Source: Protostelium mycophagum (taxonomy: Eukaryota; Evosea; Variosea; Protosteliida; Protosteliaceae). Taken from it: 37,860 nt of DNA. Position 1 is the stretch's first letter. Each line of letters opens with the position of its first letter. Of this stretch, positions 20,998 to 31,915 are shown one piece after another. The notes under the pieces are model-generated. The model did not search any database. It saw only the letters and a list, made by a program, of their open reading frames with translations, and was not told where the DNA came from. Made by a program: the position numbers and the translations under genes. The stretch spans positions 1 through 37,860 of the forward strand of contig KV921074.1 of the NCBI GenBank assembly GCA_002081555.1, in the 5' to 3' direction.

Positions 20998-21433
20998 ATT
21001 GTTGTGTATATTAGATACTTTTTGGGTCCAAAAACATGAGGTTAAAAGAAGAGCAGGCTAGATCGTCAGCACTTGAGAAGCTGTTCGATCTTTAAGAGGT
21101 CACTTGTATGATCTGCTGCTGGGGGTGCAGCTTTTGTGGCCTGAAGAGAATGACATTCTTCCCTTTACACATCCAGCGGTTGCCATGATCACCCGTTACC
21201 GATCCTGATGACGGTTCTTACCGCTCTACAAATATGGTCAACTGAATTTGAGCGGGAGAAAGTGTATGCGAAGAGATTTTTCGTTAACTAAAGCTGAATC
21301 TGTCGCGTTAGTAACCGTGTTGTCGGACGTAAAGGACTTTTTTGAGAAGATCCACCCTTGTCAAAAATGTCACACCTTTTTATTGATATAAGAAATGTAG
21401 ACGTACCAGATGTGTTCCTGCCGCAGTCGACAT
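20998..21433. promoter_or_regulatory. Upstream region of the Zn2Cys6-PAS gene
   Basis: About 435 bases with no supportable ORF. It should contain the promoter of the transcription factor, which reads leftward. No clear element is recognised. Confidence 0.35.
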
Positions 21434-21652
21434 TTAAAAATGATCCGTGATATACGACATATCGTTGCTAAGGGCAACGCTCCCTGAAGAGGCCGTGGGT
21501 GTAACCAAAGAGCTTGTGTCATCGAAGCGGGCGAGCCCTTTGGTTTGATGTGGAGTAACACGATGTCTAAAAGACTTAGTGTTTGTTGATTCTTTTGGTT
21601 CATTGAATGAGGGCGCATCATTCTGTTTCATCATTCCACGCCCTGGGGTCAT
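21434..21652 (-). CDS. Small Ser/Thr-rich protein or terminal exon, unknown
   Basis: The 72-codon reading MTPGRGMMKQNDAPSFNEPK continues to SLVTPTASSGSVALS and ends MSYITDHF at a TAA. It is polar, low in hydrophobics and shows a coding-like bias. Upstream in frame, DLTFERLFGI precedes the ATG as far as a stop, and an AG acceptor lies there, so it could instead be the last exon of a gene starting near 21780. No family is recognised. Confidence 0.35.
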   Translation of the reverse strand: MTPGRGMMKQNDAPSFNEPKESTNTKSFRHRVTPHQTKGLARFDDTSSLVTPTASSGSVALSNDMSYITDHF

Positions 21653-21778
21653 GATACCAAAAAGTCTCTCAAACGTAAGATCTCATGGCCATGTCTTTGA
21701 GTACTCTCAGAGGTAGTTTAAGAACAGCGACTGAGCCACCGAAGAGTTAAATTCGCTTCCCACCAAGTTCAGTGGAAC

Positions 21779-21994
21779 ATGAAAGGAGTGAGTTTTAAAC
21801 GGCTGAGTTACTCTCTGAGATTTTTAGAAAAATTTGAAATTCAAAGTTGGCAAAATCCCAGTGTGAGACACATTTTCTGCGTTATTGAAAATAATCCAGT
21901 ATTATTAAATATACTGCAGATATATATTGACCCAAGTGAAATACCAAAGAAGCACTTCTCCATTGCACAGTTATTGCTTGAAAATATAATATGA
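21779..21994 (+). CDS. Small ORF of 71 codons, unknown
   Basis: The ORF starts MKGVSFKRLSYSLRFLEKFE and ends HFSIAQLLLENII. It is open, AT-rich and leucine/isoleucine-rich in its second half. There are no neighbours in phase and no recognised motif. It may be a chance ORF or a fragment, and is listed because the stretch has no other gene. Confidence 0.2.
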   Translation: MKGVSFKRLSYSLRFLEKFEIQSWQNPSVRHIFCVIENNPVLLNILQIYIDPSEIPKKHFSIAQLLLENII

Positions 21995-22296
21995 TTTTGC
22001 AGCTGTACAAAAAGTCATCATCTTCACAAGACACAAAAGAACATTCGATTGATTGTTATTTACACTTCAATACCAACAACTATTAATATGGGAGCAATTG
22101 AATTTCATAAACGAGGATTTTATCTTTCTCATTAACCATTTGGGAAGAGCCTTCAAACATCAATCGTGGAAGTTCCTTGTTGTCTATTGATCCCACAAAA
22201 TTGTCTTTGGTGCTTCGCCACGAGAAATCTGTTGTTGAAATAATGTCCTGCCTCTACAAGCAACGAAAAACGGTAATCTGATTATTAAATACAAAC
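21995..22296. other. AT-rich stretch, no gene seen
   Basis: No coding frame with convincing composition and no repeat. It may contain the promoter of the small ORF at 22297. Confidence 0.3.
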
Positions 22297-22527
22297 ATGC
22301 ATTCATTCGGAGCAGCCATCAACTCACACTACGAAACGAAGGACAAAGAAATCACGGCACAACAGCTGAAAGATCCAGAAGAACAATATGACCTCCCTCC
22401 TCCCCCAGCAAATCCTGCCTCCTCCAAATTGGCAGAGAAGGACCCCTTGAAATACAGCGCGACTCATCCTGGACAGACACAGAGCGAAGTACACGGCCAT
22501 CCAATCGCAAGAGATGCGGAAGCTTGA
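22297..22527 (+). CDS. Small hydrophilic proline-rich protein, single exon, unknown
   Basis: ATG at 22297 opens MHSFGAAINSHYETKDKEIT. The 76 residues continue through KDPEEQYDLPPPPANPASSK to a histidine-containing end (HGHPIARDAEA) and a TGA. It is fully hydrophilic and probably disordered, with no signal peptide or membrane segment. The regular use of charged residues and the PPPPANPASS run argue for a real small gene. No family is recognised. It lies about 255 bases upstream of the receptor kinase on the same strand. Confidence 0.5.
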   Translation: MHSFGAAINSHYETKDKEITAQQLKDPEEQYDLPPPPANPASSKLAEKDPLKYSATHPGQTQSEVHGHPIARDAEA

Positions 22528-22783
22528 TTAAAATCGATGTTTCTGATTCATTTGTTTGATTAGTAATTTTTGGAACATCATTGTCTCTCATCCGTGATCG
22601 ATTGACTGACAGACTCTGAATTTTGCTTGCAAATTCGCATCTCCCCGAATCCTCTTCTCCGCGGTTAAAACTTTCTCCTCGATAGAAAAGAAAAAGCCCA
22701 GGGCCCTCTGAACGACGCCTGATGGGATTATCGAAGGTGAGGGATGATATGCACATTCAATTAATTTGGTTGATGGTATGCAG

Positions 22784-25700
22784 ATGTCCTTCCGAAATGG
22801 GCTCTTCATCTTCTTCATCTCGATGTTACAGGTAATTTGGACTGTGAATCGTTCAAAGTTGATCTGATTTTATTGTCAGATACAGCTGGTGCTGTCAGTG
22901 AAATACAAAACAACTGTCTATCTTGTTGGCGATTACAGCGCACAATTAGGAAAGAACAAGACCATTTCCTCTCTTGCCACTTATGCAGACAAGACCTTAA
23001 CACCCATTCAAAATGTTCCCAGGTCCATCGGCGATGTCTCTTTTGTTCACTCTGATGGGAACTACATTTACATTGCAGGTGATGATTCTTGTTCAAGATC
23101 ATGTGATGAACCATTCCCAGGCAAATTCAATCAAGTGGCAGAATTGAAATCGAGTTCTATAGTGAGATACGATACGATCTCAAACATTTGGGAACCGCTA
23201 TGTGGCGGCGTCTCTGGAGAGGTATGATCATCATTCATTTCAAGGTCCTAATTTTCATTACAGGTGACATCCATTGCCACTTTGAATGGAGAGGTTTTCG
23301 TCGCAGGAATATTTGATACTGTGATTGGATGCAATGGCAAGGTGAATTGACTTTTTCATCATAGATTTACAGTCGACAATCACTCACCACTTTTTCGAAT
23401 GCGCTAATAACCGTGACAAATACGGTTAGGAGAGATGTTCACAACAACTTTCAACATGATGATTCAAAATGTAAAATTCGAATCAGGTGGTAAATTCCGC
23501 CGGTATTGCGAGGTTCAATTGGACTCGACAGGAGTGGAAGAATAAAGTGGCCAACTTAGCACCTCCCGGCTTTGACTTCTTCAGCATCGCTGTCACAATG
23601 GACATCTTCGATTCCGTAGTGATCTATGCCGTGGGAAGACAATACAATACTAACGGAGAGCCCATAGCTTTCGTCAAAAAGTGAGGATATATTTATATAA
23701 TGTAAAATAATATAATTATTTATTGATGGCTTGTATTCTAAAGTTCTTACAAGCTAGTGATTTTTTTGTTTTGAAATTCACATCAGAATTTCCGATTTAT
23801 TTTCCATTTATCTAAAGTATTGTAGATGGACGGATAATGCGGGGGCAACAGGGGGTGGGGAGTGGGTCGACATGGCCCACCACATAATCAAGCCTGATCC
23901 GAAGAAAATTCCAAACGAGTACAGAGTTATCGCTGTCAACCCATCAAATAATGAGGCGAGTATTTTTGCATGGCTCGTATCTTTTGTTGTGGCAGAGCCG
24001 CGTAAGAGCACCTCTTTACAATGTAATTCGGAATACCCCAACCCACGGGCAAGATCCACCTTACCGCAAAAGTTGCGGTACGTTAACGCGGAATCCACAG
24101 TGATAGAGAATCTGCGATGTAAATCTCAATGCAAAATCGATTCCAAAAATAGAACGAATCACCCATAATATATCATCGTATAACGTAGAAAAAATAACCG
24201 AAAATAGGTCTATTTGGGGGGCAGGTGGATAGCTGCAGGAAACGAAGTGGTGAGGGGTGTCGCAAGATGGTCAGCAGATGGTGACGGTCTTTGGAACGAC
24301 TTGACATATTTCACCCTGGACAAAGGAGGTACTCCATTTATTTTTTATTATTATTTACGATATTGTTTCAAGTGGATTTTTGAACAATTTTCCGAGATAT
24401 TAAAATAATAATGTGAAAAATAGATGCGGAAAATATATTGATACATGACAGCTGATGGAGGAGTGTACAGCCTTAATTTCGCGAGTATATCTGGCGCAGA
24501 TGTGCTAGTTGTGGGAGGCCGCTTCAACGCCATGTCAAATAAGTACATCAACTTGGCGCTATACACCAACGGATCCTGGTCGTCCATTGGAAAAGTGAGA
24601 TTGTAAAATTAGTAACATTAAACTACAAAAAAATATAATTATTTGGTAAAAGTTGTTCTGAATTTGTTTAGATTTCGGACATGTCAGTGTCCTGTCCGAA
24701 GGCGACGACAGCTGTTGTAGAGAGCATTAATGTGAGTATTTATTTTTAATGATTATTTATGAAACGTTTACACCTTCTTGCTGAACGAAGTTTTATTTCG
24801 AGTATATTAATATTTAAAAAATAATTCTAATTTAAATATTTTTGTGTTTGACTGAGATGAGGTCCTGGGAAATTACATCTTTATTTCTGGAAAGTTTAAC
24901 ACAATCGACCAAGCACCCAATACCACCTTCAACGGCTTGGCGAAGTGAGTTTTACAGCGTTGTAGACGCACGTATTTACGTCAAAATAGATTCTCCATTA
25001 TGAATAACAGCTGGTCCGACACTTCTTTCACGAAAGCGTTCTACAACGCGCACATTTATAGCAGTGCCATAAGTCAGGCGGGAAATTTGTTTTCGGTTGG
25101 TGCATCACAGGTCAGTATTATACATTTCCTGATTTATTTTATGACCATTCTTTTCATTAAATATTAAAATTTATTATCCAACTGACAGAAAATTAAAAAA
25201 TCTCTTGGCGAAAAGTCAGCGAAATTTCTGAAGATCTTCTGAACTAAATATAGAACGTCGACGGGGTGATTATGTACGACCAAGGGCTAACCTTGACCGA
25301 GTACAATGTGGAGCAAGATAAATGGAGAAAGATATTTAATCACAGTTATGACGGTTTCCTCGATGCTGGAAGACTCAACTCAATCGAAGCCCATAACGGT
25401 AACTTTTTCAAAATTCAAATTTTGAAACGTGAATTTTCGTGCGTCGAAAGATTTTTATGATTCAGTTGAATATGACTGTTATATTCAAATTCCAATTTGA
25501 AATTCAGAAATCCCGCCAAATAACACCCACAGAAAGCATCTATGTGGGCGGTCTCTTTTCAGTGATCAACAGTAAATATTATTACAATATCGCTAGATGG
25601 AACGGCAGCAACTGGTATCCTCTTAACGGTGGCATCAGTAACGGGACCGTACACATGTTGAAGGTCTACAACGACAACTTATACGTCGGGGGATATTTTA

Positions 25701-28700
25701 ATTCTTCACTGTACGATAACGGAATCGAGGAGGTAATATAATTTCTTGAATTTTAAAAATTTGAATTTTGTGAGATCTTTTAGATCTTTCGTATGAAAAA
25801 ATCAGTTAAAAAATTTTATAATTAAATGTTTTATAATTTTTTTTGCGAATTGTAGATCGTGAAGGCACCAACTAACAGATGGATTTATTTCCCAACATTT
25901 AAAGACATACTAAAAGACATAGGTGTTGACATCCATTGCGAGATATGACCTCACAACACAAAAATGGCACCCGGTAGGCGGAGGTCTGGACGGTGTGTGC
26001 GGCAGCAATAACACTGTATACGATATGGAAGAATACAAGGGGCAGATATTTGCCGCCGGCTCTTTCAGGTCCATTGGAGGTGCATTTTATTGTTTTTATT
26101 ATTAAGTCAGAAAATTATTTTTGTTGATTCGAATTTTAAAAATGATTTTTGTGGGATTTTTTATAAATATTAAATCAAATATTAAGATAAATAGGTGTGA
26201 ACGCGACGAACATTGCAGTTTATGACAAAGACACCGACAGATGGTCACCTCTTACCGATGGTGGAGAGGACATCTTTCTCAGTGGCCAAGTGAGTTTTAT
26301 TTTCCAAAGATTTTTCACCGAAAGATGACGTCATTTTCAACATGAAGAGAGAAATAATGATATCTCAGGTGAAAGCACTGTATAAAAACGGGACGATGCT
26401 GTACATAGGGGGGCAGTTTAGTCTCAACATTAGCGGGGTCATGCTGAACCACCTCGCGATGTACGACTTGGAGCAGAGAGTGTGGCATAAGAGGTGACGT
26501 CATCATCCATCTACACCAGTGTAGCACGATAGACTTTTGTGACAATTGGTGGAAAATATTACCAAGAAAATGTCCGCAGCAAAATGTTAACAAAACCAAA
26601 CGAAGCCACATTTAAATTGGAAGAAAGTATAATGTGGATTGTGATATATTTGCGAAGTTGGCTCTGCCGCCGTCTTATGGATATAAAGAACATCCGGATT
26701 TGTGATGCACATGATGACGAATGATGCAATGTGATGATGACGTGTACAGAAATCACGTGATCGAGTCGACGAGAGTTCGTCCGATCGTATATGATATCTT
26801 GGCGATGGGAGATAACTTGATCATAGCGGGTACTTTCGATTCGGTAAGTTTTTTATTTATAACTAGATTGATTTTGATTCATGCCAAAACAAAACAATTA
26901 TATTTTGTTCGTTGTGAAGATTCTACACTTGTATTTTACCAAAAATAGATCTTGTCTTATCCCTTCTAAAAAATGTCACTTTGACAGCTCTGACACTGAC
27001 AGGTCGACGGTGTCAGCGTAAAGAACATCGCAAATATAACTTCCAACACAAAAGACACGCAATCCTTGGGCGAAGGTGTAGACGCAGACAGTTTCATTCC
27101 TGCCGTACATTCTCTCGCTTATTACCCAGAGAAGGACACGTTAATTGTCGTGGGGGATTTCGCAAAGGTCGGGGGAATGATCAGTGCTGATGTGGGCGAA
27201 TTCAGTGTGAGCGACCAGACTTGGCTGGCAGTCTCGTCTACAATGACACAGTGGTGGGTTTTTATATGATTATTCTATTTATTTATTAATATCGGCGGTA
27301 ACAAATAATTTTGTAAAGATCACGGTTCCATACCGTGGATTTTCACGGTAATTCCCGCGCTTTCTTCAAAAAAATGTAAATTTGTTGCCACTATCTATTA
27401 TATTGCTGCTAGATTTTAACACGTGAAGGACTGGAAAGGTGAAGGCCGTCTATATCATGAAAACCGAAGACAAGCATGGTGATGATCCCGATAGAGATCC
27501 AGGTTTGTCATCTGGGAATGTAAAAGTATATATGCCTGCGGCTTTGCCGCCAAAAGGTTTATCCTTGAAGACAATTTCGTTTTTGTGATTGACCTCCGGT
27601 TGTTATTATTTGTGGCTTGTGACAACTCACCAAAAGTACTCACAAAAATCAAGCATTTATAGATCCAGAAACACTCTCTACTATTCGCGATTTCTACTGA
27701 AAGTTGACAGATTTTCCTTGGAAATTTGTGGCGGCCATGAGCGTGCTTCTATTCTTAACACTGGTTGTCACCCTTCTCCTCGGCTTCTTAGTCTTCAAAT
27801 ATTACAGAAATAACAGAAACAACTATACCGAGATACCAAGATATGAGGTTTTAGACGAGTCCACTGTCTACAGTAATCAGTCCAGACCTGAAAGTATGAC
27901 GTCATCACATGTCATCTCATTTCATCGCATGTCATCTCACTTCATCAAAATTGAAGTACGCAGAGCCGACCGAAACGGCAGTCAAGATTGACGCAGAGGA
28001 GATACAGATGAACGAATTGATCGCATCTGGAACATCTGGACAGATCTATAGAGGTATCTGGAAGTCGAGGGAGATTGCAGTGAAGAGGATGGCGTTCAAG
28101 TCATCACAAGTGGGTGAATTATTCGAGAGTAAATAATCATTATGGGACAGGTCACACAGAGATTCCGAGAAGAGTATTACAATGAGATCAGGACGATGGG
28201 GTATGTCATCTGTCAAAAGTGACATGTGATGCCATAATGACATTTGACAGGAGTCTGGACCACCCCAACGTGATCCGTTTCCTCGGAGCGTCCATCTCCG
28301 CTAATGGAGACGTATTGTTATTATCCGAATACATGGAGAACGGGTCGATAAGAGATATCTTAGACAGGACGGAGAGACTTGACCACAAACAAAAGTGTAG
28401 ATTAGCTGCAGACGCGGCAAGAGGTACGATGATATCATATTGATATATCTTAATCAACTCAGGAATGTCCTATCTACACAATTGTAGACCACCAATTTTA
28501 CACCGCGATCTCAAGAGCAGCAACCTTCTCGTGAGTTTTAAGATTATAGAAATATTTCAAAGTGATGAAAATGCAGGTTGACAGGAGATGGAGGTGCAAG
28601 GTGAGTGACTTCGGTGTCTCCAGAATCCGACCAGTCACGACGTCAAATTACATGACGAAAGTGGGTACACCCACCTATATGGCTCCAGAGGCACGTTTGT

Positions 28701-29134
28701 TCTCATCTTGATGTTTTACTACATATATATAATTATAATTATTTTCGGGTTGATTTAATGATCATAGGTTATTTTGCAGAACAGGTGGTCTGAGAAGGCA
28801 GACACTTTTAGTTTTGGAGTGTTTTTGACAGAGTTATACACTGGTGTCGCTCCTTACTTCGATAGCAATCTGTCACAAGAAGAGGTCAGTACATTAGTTT
28901 TTTGGGGTTGCTCAGCCAAGGCAAGATCTGAATGAAAAACAAACATGGTGTAGTCTTCCAATCACATTAATCATGTTGTAGATCATGAGAGGAGTGGTAC
29001 ATGATGGGTTGAGACCAGCTCTACCTGATGATTGCCCGAGTCCATTGTCCGTGTTGATCAAGGACTGCCTCCACAACGACCCGCCAAAGAGGCCTTCATT
29101 CTTGGAAGTTAAACAGAGACTAAAGAGAATGTGA
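22784..29134 (+). CDS. Single-pass receptor protein kinase (TKL type) with a repeated beta-propeller-like (Rax2/kelch-like) ectodomain
   Basis: The start is ATG 22784 (or the in-frame ATG at 22778). The first exon, SFRNGLFIFFISMLQ plus IQLVLSV, is a signal peptide split by an intron. The ectodomain (to about 27480) repeats blades of the form 'VGG-F-xx-x-N-I-A-x-Y/W-x-W-x-P-L-x-x-G', for example YVGGLFSVINSKYYYNIARW, WNGSNWYPLNGGISNG, TSIARYDLTTQKWHPVGGGL, MLYIGGQFSLNISGVMLNHL and LIVVGDFAKVGGMISADVGE. This resembles fungal Rax2 polarity proteins and kelch/galactose-oxidase propellers. A transmembrane helix (FVAAMSVLLFLTLVVTLLLG, near 27725-27785) is followed by a basic stop-transfer KYYRNNRNN. 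The kinase domain has a GTSGQIYRG loop, IAVKRM lysine, HRDLKSSNLL catalytic loop, SDFG, a YMAPE site and a WSEKADTFSFGVFLTELYTG helix F region. All catalytic residues are present. The stop is at 29132-29134. By family it senses a surface ligand and phosphorylates Ser/Thr targets. The ligand is unknown. Confidence 0.88.
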
Positions 29135-29288
29135 GCAACATGAGGCGGTGTTTATAAAGAGATTCTTTGAGAGTCGCATTAAAATGTGGCTTCTGATCTC
29201 ATGAGTCACGTGATCAGAAACTGGTTCTTGTTTCGGAATTTTATTTCACGCAAACTCGTCATCATTGTCACAGAGCCCACATATCACG
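29135..29288. promoter_or_regulatory. Short tandem intergenic region
   Basis: Only about 154 bases separate the receptor kinase stop from the ANK-BTB ATG on the same strand. It must hold the 3' UTR of the first and the promoter of the second. A TCACGTGA palindrome (near 29205) is the only notable site. Confidence 0.4.
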
Positions 29289-31664
29289 ATGACAGAGCCA
29301 GTGTTAAACTACTCAGTTTATAATCATTTCCACTCGATATGGAGGGAGATTGATAACTTGAATCTCGAGAAATTGGGAGAGACGAATCATGACTATCTCG
29401 TGGCTAGAATCAATGAAAAAGAGCAGGGCGTCACCCCTTTGTTTCTGGCCTGTCAGAGGAGATACCCTGCTATGGTACATTTTCTACTTCAAACTGGTGC
29501 AGATCCAAACATAGGTCAGTTTTTATTCTCTTATCTGTCAGCTTTTGTGATGAAAGGGGCTCTTGATGTTGATTAAATGTAGAATGCAAAGGATTAACAC
29601 CCCTTTACCTCTGCTGTCTTTATGGAGAGGAGGAATCTGTGAAGTACCTCCTCCAATTTGGTGCCAACCATTCGGCATTATGCACCAGCAGAGGTATGTT
29701 TGAATGAGAGACATGTCTCTGAATGTTGATTCAGGGATCGCGCCCCTACACCTCACCTCTTCCAAAGGTAATTAATCATAATCATGCATCGTTGAATGAC
29801 TTCTTTGAAATGTTTTTCAAAATCATCAGTACATCTAATGCTCAATCAGGAATTCTGTGCATCGCACAGGAGCTTGTAAAGAAGGGAGCTGATGTTAACG
29901 TGCTCTCACCTAAATATGGCACTCCATTACACGTGGCAGTGTCTAAGAATCATCAGTAAGTTTTTTTGTTTCTTTCCATCCATGGACATCATTTCATTTC
30001 AAGAAAAATAATTCTGGGCAGATTTATCTTGAGGTTTCTGTTGGAAAATGGAGCTGCGATGGGCATCAATGCGACTAGAGAGGATGGTGAAGCACCGCTT
30101 CACACCGCTTGTAGACAGGGATTTGTAGACATTGTGAAGACTTTAACTTCTCAATCGGTGCGTTGTCGATGATTTAGATGTACATGACAATGAAAATGTC
30201 AGGTTGTAGATTGACAGTCTTAGGGTATAAACCCTTACGTCAAGGAGTCAATAGAGGGGAATACAGCTCTACATATCGCATGCTCGCTGAACCACATGCC
30301 CATCGCATTGCATCTCATCGCATTATTCCCAGATCTGATCTACACGAAGAATGACGTGGACCGTCAGACACCCCTTTTTTATGCCAATGAAACCGTGCGT
30401 AAAGCCATAAAAGGTATTTTTGATGTCTACATGTTTTTGTTAAAATAACCGACAGGCGCGTATGTCAAGAGAATGCAAGGAAACGCGCTGGCGGTGGGAA
30501 GTCGCACGTTTAGTGACGTGAAATTCACGTTAGCAAACGGTGACATCGTATTTGCGCATAGAGTACTGCTCTCCCTGAGATGCCCCAAGTTATTACCACC
30601 ACAGGATCAAAATAATATGTCCATCAGGTACCAATAAGATTTTTCTACAAAGATAATTCAGTACCAATAAGATCCTAAAGTACATTCAACATTTTTAAAA
30701 TCTACAATTTGCGATTATTTGGACGAGACAAAAAATCAAGTGTACTTTTAGTACAAAATTGACGTATTACAGCGATGTAGATCATGGAACGATGATCGCA
30801 CTCATAAACTATCTGTACACGGACCGTCCTCCAACAGAAAGATCACACGCCGCCAAGCTGATTCCACTGTCAGACAGATTTGGTGTTCCTCGTCTGAAAA
30901 AAATATGCGTGGATGTGACTACCAACATACCAGTGGTCATACCCGATTCCACATTCAAAAAGTGAGATTTGAATTTGAATTTTGGCGGGAAATAACGGTC
31001 AAAGGGACATGATGGTCGCTGTCGGAAATGAGAGGTACTCTGACGTTAGATTCGTTGTAGAGGGTAAGGAGATCCCTTGCCACAGGGTCATTTTATCGCA
31101 GCATGAGTATTTCAGAACTATGTTGGGTGCGGGCAACAGCAGGTTGAGAGAGGCTGAGCAAGATGTGATCTCTATCTCTGAGGTAATTTTTTGGAAGCAA
31201 TCAAAAGCTGCCGTGACATTTTTGATTTGGAACATTCAAGAATTGATGCTGACGCTCAGCAGGTCTCATATGACGTTTTCAAGGCATTGATCCACTACTG
31301 CTACACATGGGATGTGGTTGGTCTCGAGGCGGACTATGTCATCGAGCTGTTCCAACAGGCCAATTTATTCTTGCTGGACGGGCTCAGACACGTGTGCGAA
31401 GAGTACATCACCAACTTGATCGCCATCGACAACGTGTGTCAGCTGTACTCACTCGCAGAGAATTACAAGAGCCTTTTTCTGGGGGAGGCATGCTTTGACT
31501 TTCTAATCTACAATTACGAAGAGTTGAGGGCGACACCCGACTACAACGAAATGCCGCAAGAACTAAAAAACAACGTGGAATATTACATGAAGAAGAGGGA
31601 CCAACTGCAGCAGAAGGCAAAAGCGAAGCAGCCACCGAAAGACACAAACTACTCTCTGTTGTGA
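29289..31664 (+). CDS. Ankyrin-repeat protein with two BTB/POZ domains (ABTB1/BPOZ-like architecture)
   Basis: ATG at 29289 opens MTEPVLNYSVYNHFHSIW. Ankyrin repeats follow: GVTPLFLACQRRYPAMVHFL, GLTPLYLCCLYGEEESVKYL, IAPLHLTSSKG with QELVKKGADVNVLSP, GTPLHVAVSKNHQ, EDGEAPLHTACRQGFVDIVK, GNTALHIACSLNHMPIALHL and QTPLFYANETVRK. The first BTB (about 30457-30965) has SRTFSDVKFTLANGDIVFAH, RVLLSLRCPKLLP and YLYTDRPP. The second (about 31005-31600) has NERYSDVRFVVEGKEIPCHR, HEYFRTMLGAG, VFKALIHYCYTWDVVGLEAD and ELFQQANLFLLDGLRHVCEE. The tail is lysine/glutamine-rich and the stop is at 31662-31664. Exons are separated by short introns, one splitting the second BTB (GTAATTTTTT to AGCAG, 31183-31260). 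ANK plus two BTB domains is the layout of ABTB1 and related adaptors, which in animals serve Cullin-3 ligases and elongation-factor homeostasis. A Cul3 adaptor role here is inference. Confidence 0.88.
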
Positions 31665-31915
31665 TAAATAGAATTTCTTTGAAATGGGATGATTTTTATT
31701 CCGTTGTTGATCAACACGCCAAGGCAACCAAGAGAAGCAAAACTGTGCAGCTGATGCTGAACACTCTGTTGGACCCAGAGGTGAGACCATCTGCTCCAGG
31801 CTGCAAAAAATCTCAACAACTGAAGAAAGAGGACAAATGCCGCACCTGAAGAACGGTTGTTCTGACCTGTGTTGACTCGACCTCTGGTTGTGTTGACTCG
31901 ACCTCTGACTGTGTT
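31665..31915. other. Convergent 3' gap with a short tandem repeat
   Basis: The gap lies between the ANK-BTB-BTB stop and the CEMIP-like stop on the opposite strand. It contains two copies of a roughly 22-base unit tgtgttgactcgacctctg (about 31868-31910). A 62-codon ORF (31661-31849) overlaps the previous stop and looks like read-through composition, not a gene. Confidence 0.6.
31868..31910. repeat. Two-copy tandem repeat of tgtgttgactcgacctctg
   Basis: Two near-identical copies of a 19-22-base unit, with a third partial start (ctgtg), sit immediately before the convergent stop of the CEMIP-like gene. They lie in the expected 3' UTR. Confidence 0.8.

Noticed and set aside
31661-31849. 62-codon ORF overlapping the ANK-BTB-BTB stop
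   Set aside because: It overlaps the stop codon, lies in the 3' gap and has no recognisable content or splice signals.
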